Assembly: GCA_031213475.1 (NCBI GenBank) | Contig: JARUPZ010000024.1 | Location: forward strand, 6,265,324 to 6,329,323 | Direction of reading: 5' to 3' | DNA: 64,000 bases | Origin: Nereocystis luetkeana | Taxonomy: Eukaryota > Sar > Phaeophyceae > Laminariales > Laminariaceae | Part shown: positions 55,088 to 64,000 of the stretch, in pieces | Layout: the number at the start of each line of letters is the position of its first letter | Position numbering within the stretch: position 1 is the stretch's first letter | Made by a program: the position numbers and the translations under genes | Notes under the pieces: generated by a model | The model's database searches: none | The model's input: the letters and a program-made list of their open reading frames with translations, nothing else | What the model was told of the DNA's origin: nothing

Positions 55088-55196
55088 ATGCACGAGGGAC
55101 CGTAGTTAATAGGACCAAATATTGTTAGTAAAAATGATTATATATATAGTTTTTTATGTATACCATAGGTCCTATTAACTATGGTCCCCCGTAATA
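55088..55196 (+). mobile_element. MITE family 1, copy 13, five bases from copy 12
   Basis: It has the left end cacgagggaccgtag and the perfect right end ctatggtcccccgtaatag. With copy 12 it forms a head-to-head type pair. Confidence 0.93.
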
Positions 55197-55802
55197 GAAT
55201 CTCGACGCACTACTGCCAGCCCATGTATTAAACTGCACGTACAAATAACACAATACACGCACAGGGTGGGCAACGCCTCGAAGTAAGTGCCACCAGTAGA
55301 ATCCCAATGCTGCTGTAATATGGTACCTGGTACAGGATACCCTCATACACTTTACGATACCTGGTATGTATCACAACAAGAAACAGACCAGTAGTCGGGC
55401 TTGACTTGGGTTCACCCAGTCTGCGTTCTTGTTTCTAAAGTCATGGCATTCTTCTCACAGAGTATCAGCTGTTTCCTTCAACACAGTACATCGACTGCCC
55501 ACCATAATATAGTTTCCCTGAGGAGCTCTCTCTAGGGAATGTTAGGCACTGCATTGCCGTACAGCGGTCGGGATCCTAGTTGACCGTTCATGTAGCCGCG
55601 CCCCGTTGCTCTACTCGCAGCTACCTGACGCGTGGTACAACACAGGTTAGAGGCAGTAAGTCCTGGGCGAATACAGTCTGGACGGACGGACGCCTCAACC
55701 CCGCCTCAGCCGAACACTTTCTAGTAAGAGTATGCCATTTGGGTTGCAAGAAGTGTTTTTCAATACACACCTATTTCATGGCAGTGGACGCCGGAAATTT
55801 TC

Positions 55803-55922
55803 CTCAGGTTGCACCTTTAACCCTTTTAGAACCGCAGTCTCGCTTTGGGGACAAACCAGTCATATTCCAAGTAGTTTGTCCCCCAAAAAAGGGGGCTGCG
55901 GTCCGAAAAGAGTCTTTTAATT
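55803..55922. mobile_element. MITE family 3, copy 2
   Basis: It begins cacctttaacccttttagaac, with cgcagtctcgctttggggac, and ends with gggggctgcggtccgaaaag. The two arms pair around a short centre. A 128-codon frame across it is spurious. Confidence 0.82.
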
Positions 55923-55924
55923 TT

Positions 55925-58060
55925 AAACTTGAGTTTGGGCGAAGAACAGACTCCTCATCAAGTTAGGACCCTGAGTAGGCAAGACGTTCACCCCCGCGTA
56001 CCGCAGCTGGGGGTCTCTCGGAGGCTTCAGGTCCAGGTCAGGGCAGATCGCGACGTGAGATCACGGTGCCCAGCGGGAGCACACCGGAACGTGATGTTGC
56101 GGCTAACTAACTGCTGCAGTACTGTACTGTACTGTACTGTGTCGGGCATTATTTGAGGTTGGGATGGTTTCCCGGGGAAAGGAGGCGTCGAAGGAAGACT
56201 TTTCAGGGAATAAAAAGCAGAACGGTTGTCGATTTAGTTGGAGTGATGAGATGTTGATTGTTTGAGGCGGTACAGAGGTTGCGCTTCTAAGGTCACGTAC
56301 GTACGTGTGTTTCACCGCCGAACCTCCTCAACCGAGGAGTTACCCAGCAACTTTGCATCCATCCGTCGTGTTTATCATTCTTATTTATTAGCAAGTCCCT
56401 TTTGTTGCGTACCGGGCGTAGCTTAGATGGTCTCCCAAACCTGGTTATCGGGTTGGGCATACATAGAGCTCCTCCTCTTGCGGGGAGCTTTCGAAGAAAC
56501 TGATACCAGCCCAAACGTACCATTGGCCTATTTATTGCGTCCGGTATCGGGTAATATGCGGCTATTAATAGTGTCAAGATTGGAAAGTAAGTGTCCGATT
56601 CACGTTGTGGAGAAGGGGCGAAAAGGATACGAACATCAACAAGTACATACCGGTATGCCAGGGATAACGAGGCTATCAGCAAGTAAGTGTACGTAGCCTG
56701 CATGAAGAAAAGTGTTAATAGTAAGAAGCCGTGGCCTAGTGATACCTGGACACGTACTGAGTAGTCGATAGATAGATGCATTCGGAATCCACCCATGGGG
56801 AATACTGCCTCGGTTTCTCCTCGTGGTCTTATTTGTATTCCGTTTTTTTTTTTTTTTTTCCTTATGTTTGTGTTGTCGCCATCGGACATCGTGCAGGCAG
56901 CATGATGAGCGTCAACGTTGATCACTCCAGGACACAAATCCCCCGAGCGAACAACAACACCACGCGACGGAAGATGTGATCGGGATGACTGCGCGGCCAA
57001 ATTGCCGCCTGCGCTGCTCCTCTCTTCTGAATGCTTTCCTCGCTGTAATTCGGTAGCTCGCGTACTATGACTTTTCGCTCACCGAGCGCTTGGTTCTGTT
57101 TGTTTCCGGGCGCGTTTCTTCGGCTACTTTGACTCACTCTCGGGGCATTTGTTTATTGTTTTTTCTTTGTCTTGTTATTCTATTGATTCCCCCCCCCCCC
57201 ATGTTTCCCGTTCATTTTGCAATTTTTCCCTGCTGTTCGTCTACATACAGTAACTGTGTACGGGCGTTGCTGTTGGCGGGGGGGGGTGTTTTTGTGGCAG
57301 AAAAAAATGCCTTGTATTGAGAAATATATATCTAAAGCATTTTTCATTCGCAATTATTAATACGTACGTTCTCGATGTTGAGTAGGTTGTGGACGCACGG
57401 CGTGCGGCCTACCATGTACTCCTCTTCTAGGATGAAGGAAAAGCCTGCGCTTTGATCTCCTGGATGTCAAGGGGTATAAAGAACGAAGCCTACACCCACC
57501 CACAGAAATATCCGGCAGAATTATCGTATGTATATGAAAGGATTATGGGCTAGTAGTAGTAGTGGCTCGAAAACCGAACTAAGAACATTTCGTGTTTTCG
57601 GTTTGTGGGACGATAGTTACTATTAAAAACTGCGCAAGGTTTTAACATGCTCGTTCTATGCATGGCTGTCTGTGTTGTCGGAACGACGCCCCTCGCGCCG
57701 AACCACAAAAAATCAATTTTTGTCCAAATTAGGTTCCACGTGTGTTCGATACCGGAAATTTTAGCACGGACTTTGGCGCCGTATCGGAAGAGTGCGACCA
57801 GCAATCAAGCCTTGGGGGCAGTCACAGTTTGCTCCAGTTCTCTTTTGTTCATTCTTCTCCCGTTTGTGTTTGGTTGTGCCTCTCAGCTCTGTGTGTTTTC
57901 TGCACAGAGAGTAATTATCAGACCTTTTGCTGTTGTACGTATTTCACTTCTTCTGTGATACGGAGAAGGTAAGAGTGCCAAGAGATGATGATCTACAGAA
58001 GAAGGAGTGTAACACAGGTGTTTGTGCTTGGCCATGGGTAGGTATAATTCGATGCGAGTC
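55925..58060. other. No supported gene
   Basis: The long minus frame 56293-57000 includes a poly(T) tract and is probably chance, although RGVVVRSGDLCPGVINVDAH near 56900 might be a real exon. A four-unit TACTG repeat lies at 56120. No other signal. Confidence 0.35.
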
Positions 58061-58064
58061 GACG

Positions 58065-58230
58065 ACGAGGGAAGAAAAGGCTGAAATCTTCTCGCGATAA
58101 AAAATGAAAGCACGTACCGTAGCGGGAAGGGGGGAGAAGAGCCTGCTATGTGACCCCGGATCTGAGTTGCGAGTTGGAAGGAGAGAGATCAGATAAGAAG
58201 ATGTGCGGAGATAATGAATGGGATGAGGAA
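58065..58230 (-). repeat. Dispersed repeat F, inverted partner 1
   Basis: On the minus strand it reads atccggggtcacatagcagg, gctacggtacgtgctttcat and tcgcgagaagatttcagcc. It is almost identical to 58655-58810, which lies in the opposite orientation. Confidence 0.85.
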
Positions 58231-58387
58231 ATATATAATAAAATAAATAAATAAATAAACTCAGACCCAGTTCGTAATAATGATGTTCTCTTACATTGTC
58301 GATGTTAGGCTTGTTTGTGTGAAGGGGCAACCGAAACGAGTAAATAGAGAGGGGGTGGAACAGGTGGTTTTGATGCCGGAAGTGTCA

Positions 58388-58500
58388 TCTGGCTTTAACC
58401 CTTTTAGAACCGCAGTCCCGTTTTGGAGGCAAACCACTATAACTACAAGTAGTTTGTCCCCGAAACGGGACTGCAGTTAGTTCTAAAGGGGTTAACCGTC
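58388..58500. mobile_element. MITE family 3, copy 3 (near-perfect hairpin)
   Basis: ttaacccttttagaaccgcag and agtcccgttttggaggcaaa are mirrored by cgaaacgggactgcag and ttctaaaggggttaa. It lies between the two inverted copies of repeat F. Confidence 0.9.
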
Positions 58501-58654
58501 TATAACTTTTTGGGAAGGGTACACACGCCACCCTCAACGTCAATAATAGCACAAACACTCCGTAAAACCTGACGTAGAGACATACCTGGTACCACGTGCG
58601 TATGTCTCTGTTCCTCGGCTGCCTGAGATTTTTTTTTTTTTTGTCATCCCATTT

Positions 58655-58810
58655 ATTATCTTCGCACATCTTATTCTCTCTCTCAATCCAACTCGTAACT
58701 CAGATCCGGGGTCACATAGCAGGCTCTTCTCCCCCCTTCCCGCTACGGTACGTGCCTTCATTTTTATCGCGAGAAGATTTCAGCCTTTTCTTCCCTCGTC
58801 GACTCGCATT
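58655..58810 (+). repeat. Dispersed repeat F, inverted partner 2 (reference copy)
   Basis: It holds the full family text: actcagatccggggtcacat, agcaggctcttctcccccc, ggtacgtgccttcatttt and tcgcgagaagatttcagcc, then cctcgtcgactcgc. Confidence 0.85.
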
Positions 58811-58869
58811 GAATTGTGCCTACCCACGCTGCAAGGCGCTCTCAACGATTGAATCCTTTTTTATTTTTG

Positions 58870-58970
58870 CAAATAAAGTCAAAGTCCGACCCACCTGGGG
58901 CTCGAATCCAGGACTCAAACAAGTAGAATTCGAGGTCAACCACTTGAACCACCGGGGCGACCGGCATTAC
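58870..58970 (-). mobile_element. tRNA-derived SINE-like unit or tRNA relic
   Basis: On the minus strand a tRNA-like layout is visible: A-box-like tggttcaagtgg, a D-stem ggtt/gacc, an anticodon-type stem cgaat/gtttg, and a B-box-like ggattcgagcc inside a cctgg/ccagg arm. The acceptor stem does not pair well. It is followed by tttgactttatttgcaaaaa, as in a SINE body or tail. I see no second copy here. Confidence 0.45.
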
Positions 58971-58974
58971 AAAT

Positions 58975-59440
58975 AAATACGAAATAAATTATTCCAGACG
59001 GTATATTAAGGTGTAAGATCCAACTGTAAGGAATCATGCCTAGCGGCTCTTAACAATGGTTGGTATATTTACTGTCAACCGAGGTACTCTATCACGCTCC
59101 TGATAAACAAAGAAACCGAGCCAAATTGCTGCTCTAGAGACGTTGTTGCATATATATTCGTCCACTTACTTCAGAGAAGAAGAAGGCGGGACATCTTGGG
59201 AGAGCAAACACACGAAGGTTCCGACTTACCAAGATTGTACGGAAAAACTATTACGACAAACTTCCTTATAAGTTACTGTACCGTAGTAACGAGGAAACCG
59301 CTCACAACCTCGGGCACCCCCGAAACGGGCAGATATTATCGATCCCTGTCCCTGTGTTACTCAATGGGGTGCTAAGCCCGATTGATAATCCAAACCTTAG
59401 ACATCAAGTGATACGGTCTATATAGATATACGGCAGGTAA
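58975..59440. other. No supported gene
   Basis: A/T-rich sequence with no exon recognised. Confidence 0.4.
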
Positions 59441-59445
59441 ACATA

Positions 59446-59640
59446 TCTCGGTAAATGGTGGGGGTGCATATTCAAGTGAGTATACGCAGGGAAGGAGAAT
59501 TGGTTAGATGAAGTTATTAATAATAATATTATAGTGGTATTCGATGAATTATGTCAGCTTTTTCATTTTGAATGAATAACGCCCTGCACGTTGTCAGAAG
59601 GCAAATAAATAAAAATAATAAAATAAAAATTGGATAGTGA
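59446..59640 (+). repeat. Dispersed repeat G, copy 2
   Basis: Same order of blocks as 37067-37230, with small insertions (attaataataatattatag) and an A-rich end (aaataaataaaaataataaa). Confidence 0.78.
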
Positions 59641-60211
59641 ACATACATGAACAAATAAATGTAGTTTTGAGCTGCCGAAAAAAAAGGAGTGCTCGATTAT
59701 TACTTCATTATTCAATGTGTGAAAAACTCATCTCGAAAAATCAATTGTGGGAGATATTTCGGGCAGGAGTGGTGGCAAGGACCTCGCGGTTCGGCCGATC
59801 TTGCGTATATTTGTCCCGGACGGAGGTGTCAGGGGGTGATGAGCCAACGCCCTCTGCCCTGATTATGTGCTGTACGTTAGAGCTTACCGTGACTTTAGCA
59901 CAATGGTTGACGCACGCCGCGAGGCAAGGAGGAATACCTGTATGCTCGCCACATTTACCTGGTATAATGGGATATTAGAGCTGGCATAATCGGGCTTGCC
60001 AGCGGCGGGCGTCCGAGCCGAATTTTGAATTTTGATAGTATTTTAAGGATCTTTCCAGGGCTTGAACACCTTTGTGTGACCACAGACTCCTCGATTTGGG
60101 AGTTAATACTCGTACGCGAATGAAAACAAACAGCAGTCGGTTATATATAGGGTGTATTCGAATCGTCTTGTACACAGATACCCTGAACCGTCTATCTATC
60201 TATACGTACAG

Positions 60212-60362
60212 CCAGTGGTGTGGAATATCTATTGTTCTTGGGATTCGTATGGAATCAAATATCGTATTACTAACTTTCAACGCGTAACGCTCGGAAGGAA
60301 AAGCTCTCCGACCCACCCTATCCTTGGGATCTTACTCCAAGCTTTCCCGTCGGCGTTGCCAA
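60212..60362 (+). CDS. Possible exon, unknown product
   Basis: One frame reads PVVWNIYCSWDSYGIKYRIT, NFQRVTLGRKSSPTHPILGI and LLQAFPSALP, with a donor gtaagt. The acceptor (cgtacag) is plausible. No partner exon was found. Confidence 0.3.
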
Positions 60363-61431
60363 GTAAGTACCAGATATTATGAATGACTATCCTTCCTCCG
60401 GAAAGTACCATGAAGCTTAATACTTACGAAGCGGCGCAGATAATATTTGTGTTTTCATACTGGAGCTACGGCAGTACTGTATGTAGTGTCCGTGCGGCCG
60501 CAACGCGACAATACAACACGCGCAACACACTACTACTAACATAAACGTTACCCATCGATCTATCTATCTATGCTGTCGGCAACACCATTATTATGTTGTG
60601 GCATTATGGGCGTACGGCAGCAGCAGCAGTAGGCGCGAAGAAGTGCGTATGTATGTGTTCGCAAACGCGCTGCATTCGGAGTGCAAAACAGCAGAACATT
60701 GTGTGGAAACATACACTTTTTTTGGGCAATGGACACAATGAGCCAATGCCCTAGCAATGAGAGAGAATGGTCGCCAACCGGAAGCGTTTGTTTGCCTAGA
60801 GCACGTGATGTCGGGGAAGCGGCTGCGAGTGAGTGACATCTTGTACTTCAAGCACTAAGAAAGCACTCAAATAAATCGTTGCTGATACCAGCTGTTGCAC
60901 CCACTTATATTAATGGATATATATATATATACCTGGTATATGCGAAACTGCTTGCACCAGTGGCCACCGTCGCCGACCCTACTAGCGTATTTTGTCGGGA
61001 AGCGTTTCCATGGTATCTATCTAGAAATTAAAGTCGTTTCATGGTGTATATCGACGTACATCGTTTCCCATCGCCTAATAATATTGTGCGAGAGCCATAA
61101 GGGGTCGCAACCAAGTAACGAACCGGGCAAGGAAGGAGAAGCGTTGGTGCTGGTGCTTCACAGATTTGGTACGCTAGTTCGTGCGCTTGTCCCCCCGTGA
61201 ACACAACTGGTATGTTCACAATGTATACATGTCCAGTCCCCTCGCTGCCTCGGCAAAGCATGCAGCGAGACATGCCCTATCAGGCCTCTAGCCAGTGGGG
61301 TACGTCTTCGAGGCGAGTGTATGACCGGACTCATCCTCAAGAAGTGATCCCTTCTTGCTGCCGCGTGTGGCCGCGAGGCTTATTCGCGGTGCGTCAGGTA
61401 CGGACAATTACGATCCGCGCGTTTGTTTTAG

Positions 61432-61528
61432 GCAACAACGGCAGAGCAGCAATGCTCAATCAGGATGTCCGTGCGCGGAAGCAGGCGCCTCCACAGGCCA
61501 AGCTACGGCACCTTAGTCTACTGCGCCG
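61432..61528 (+). CDS. Possible exon, unknown product
   Basis: After cgcgtttgttttag the frame reads NNGRAAMLNQDVRARKQAPP and QAKLRHLSLLR, up to gccg|gtagga. A second frame is also open. It may belong to the gene ending at 63064. Confidence 0.28.
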
Positions 61529-62780
61529 GTAGGAGGCTAGATTCCATGGAGGAGTGAGACAGAGCGTCGACGATCGGGGATAGGACGGGGTAAACTCACC
61601 CCGCGCGAGCATTTTTGTTTCCAAGTCAGAGCCGCAAGCGCGAGGAGCGTTTTGTTTTCGGGACGGGGGAGAAAAACGGAGCCGACTGAATGGAAGTGGC
61701 AGCAAGCGCACGTGCAAAGGAGCGGGCCGGTTAGACTAAGGCGACGAAGCGGCCAATGAATAACGGCAGCAGGACGGAGCACGAAGACCCACGACCGGCG
61801 CCCACACCATCACGGGAGCCCGGCAGTCAACGTTGTTCCAATTTTGTTTTTTACAAAGCAGGAGCATATACACGATATTTAGGTCACCCTTCATGGGGGA
61901 TGACCCCCGCATCTGTCAGGGACGCGGTATTGGCGGTGCCTCAGCCCTTGACAGACAGGCATGGAAGCCATAGCAAATTTCTATGGTGCCGTTTGGCTCG
62001 ATTGCTCTTTTTTCACTGCATGTCTGAGATTTTGTCGCTTTGACGGCACCCCAGACGGCAGGCGTGTTCCTCCCTGTGTTCATTACTACCGTGCGTTTCG
62101 TACGGTGCAGGCAAAACATTCCAGGCAACAACCGCTGTAATCAGCAGTCAAGAGTTGGTTTGTTGTGGGAACAGGCGGAACTCTATGCTGTAGTTGAGAC
62201 AATACCCGCGGCCATGTTGCTGTACTTCAGTTTGCACATTTGTTTCATTTTGTGTACGCATTGTTTTTCGTCTGATGTATTTATGGGTGGGAAGCGTCGT
62301 GCGTCTCAGGCGAGTTTTAATATTCATTATTTTTGGGATCTTCCCAGTCCTCCGGCACCTTTGCGCGACCACCGACTGCCTGCTTTAGAGAGTAAAGTGA
62401 TGTCAACAACCCCAACAATGCATACCGTGCACAACCTGATTTTCTCCCGGCCATGGCAATCGATGGGCACGGCTCTCAATCGGTTGTGTGTCGGACAATG
62501 TTCATCGATGGATACATTGCACGATCTTTTGCGGCCGTCCACTTCGATGCCGGGATGTGGTCGACTAGTTCCTGTGAAGGGCAAATGCTACGGATTGACA
62601 GCTGGGTTTTACATATAGGCCGTGCGGTGATGCGCTGGCGCACTTCCTTTCTCTGGGGCTTCCGCGCAGCGCAGCATGTGCCGGAGCCATTGTGCGGCCT
62701 GCTGCACCTTTGCTGTTTGGTTCCGCAAGGGTTTTCGCGGCGGTCGCAACACACTGTGCGACCCTCTGTTTTCTCTGTAG

Positions 62781-63064
62781 GCGAACAAAAGTGTTTTCGG
62801 GTCCGTTTCTGACTTTGACGGCGAGACTTTGTCCCATCGTGCCCAAATACAACTGTTTCTTTCGAGAGTGTTTTATGTGGACGAGGAAGCTCGGGAGTTT
62901 ACCCACGACCATTTAACCCTAGGTGATGTCGTTTCGTCTTTGTTCTCGTTTTTTGTTTTTCGCCTTCGTACCTTTTTTATTCTGCACCGGCCTTTTCAGC
63001 GCCTTTTACGCTCACAAGCAGGCAGTTGCTCGCCTACAACGAGAGGGCCAAACGGAGTGTGTAA
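62781..63064 (+). CDS. Last two exons of an unidentified gene
   Basis: Exon 62781-62922 follows a textbook acceptor (ctctgttttctctgtag) and reads ANKSVFGSVSDFDGETLSHR, AQIQLFLSRVFYVDEEAREF and THDHLTL. Donor tag|gtgatg. A 77-base intron rich in T precedes exon 63000-63064 (acceptor ccggccttttcag), which joins in phase as PFTLTSRQLLAYNERAKRSV and TAA. The product is acidic/helical in the first part and basic at the end. An upstream exon around 62391-62570 (MSTTPTMHTVHNLIFSRPWQ) is possible, but other frames there are open as well. I do not recognise the family. Confidence 0.55.
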
Positions 63065-64000
63065 CACGCGCACTTCGAGTACATGAAGGCATTGTTTACT
63101 CATGTAAAGTTTAAATGTTGTACCAGGCGGCCCTCCGGGAAGGAGATCGCCCCGTGGGGCGCGACGCAAATACAACCGTAATTCACCCTACGCTACCCTC
63201 CCAATCCCTCTAATGCAACGGCTATAGACCATTTTTTTCACTCATAAATTGTGTTTGGGGATTGACAACATCTATGGGTAGGCACGTTAGACAGCTACTC
63301 GTGGTCAAAGTCATGTATGGATGTATTTTCCCCCTCGTCCACCGCCCAGGAAACAGACTACCGGGTATTGCTAATCGTGCTTATACTGTTGTCCGGGGTG
63401 TGAGTTGTAAGATATTTTTGCTTGATTGTTCACTTTTTTCGTTTCTTTGGTTTCATAGTACTAATCGTCTACAATACTATAGTGGAAGGCAGGGTTGATG
63501 GAAGAAAGGTACCCCTACCACAATACCCGTTTCTCCGATCGATCGCATGTAGAATGTGTCCTGTTCACAGTCCGTATAGTTAAAACGCGAAGCAAATCCC
63601 GGGTGTGAATGCTGTGTTTGTGGCACTCCCTAGAGCCATCGAAATATCATCATTTACGTATAGTGGTACAACCTACAGTCAAAATCTAGCAAAGGATAGT
63701 GAAACGGTTCACCCGGTTCGTGCCCTCTTTTCGCGCAGATCAATTCCATTCGTATCCTAGGCCGCCGAACTGGCAACCGGTAAAAACTGTTAAAGGCAGG
63801 GCTGACAATAGAAGGACGTGCTACGGGTTCCGGTCCGAGAGTGTCATAGGCGATAGGCCTTACACACCAGGTATAGACACACAAGAGGTGCAGGGTGCGT
63901 GTTCACTGAGAAGTAAATACATGAATTCGATGTTTTCCAAATGCACGTAACCGAACTGCAGTACCTGTCGGTACTGGTACTTTTTTTCTACCTCTGACTG
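63065..64000. other. No supported gene
   Basis: No exon, repeat family member or motif that I can name apart from single tac-motif copies near 63125 and 63870. Confidence 0.4.

Noticed and set aside
55580-55966. 128-codon plus-strand open frame
   Set aside because: Half of it is MITE family 3; no splice signals or domain.
56293-57000. 235-codon minus-strand open frame
   Set aside because: It includes a poly-Lys stretch from a T run and has uneven composition. A small real exon inside remains possible.
1-64000. CRISPR arrays, prokaryotic operons, riboswitches, rRNA genes
   Set aside because: No regular repeat-spacer pattern, no ribosome-binding layout and no rRNA sequence. The exon-intron structure is eukaryotic.

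Overview
The window reads as nuclear DNA of a brown alga, most likely an Ectocarpus-type genome. The main sign is a gene at about 43.5-44.4 kb built from EsV-1-7 cysteine/histidine repeats, a family expanded in brown algae. Genes split into many short exons with GT-AG introns, many poly(C)/poly(G) tracts and dense families of short mobile elements fit the same picture. Nothing points to a prokaryote or an organelle.

From 0.5 to 7.8 kb (+) lies most of a MAEA/GID9 (CTLH E3 ubiquitin ligase) gene. Six exons join in phase and run from the CTLH region to the RING-like end. Its introns are filled with coding-strand G-rich simple repeats, a LINE fragment, two MITEs and poly(C)-ended repeats. A two-exon gene for a small membrane protein lies at 12.6-13.2 kb, with a MITE in its only intron. 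From 15 to 21 kb there are two degenerate satellites and little recognisable coding.

From 21.8 to 27.0 kb is an inverted gene duplication. The minus-strand copy (25.3-27.0 kb) is open and splices to a convincing last exon. The plus-strand copy (21.9-23.4 kb) is out of frame. From 28.2 to 34.0 kb (minus) is a multi-exon gene with a signal peptide and a beta-helix-like start, and a broken exon of a relative lies at 37.5 kb. From 35.6 to 40.1 kb (+) is an unidentified multi-exon gene. The EsV-1-7 gene follows at 43.5 kb. Beyond it only isolated good exons are visible, the best at 54.6 kb and 62.8-63.1 kb.

Repeats dominate. I count 13 copies of one ~110 bp TA-flanked MITE, three copies each of two other hairpin-type elements, several unnamed dispersed repeats (some as close inverted pairs), a tRNA-derived SINE-like unit, LINE fragments and a trace of a copia integrase. 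The most unusual signal is a short motif, TA-CCWGG-TA, seen about 28 times where about 2 are expected. Two MITE copies appear to preserve the site with and without it, as if it were a 5-bp insertion with a duplicated TA. Exon boundaries were found by eye and may be off by a few bases.
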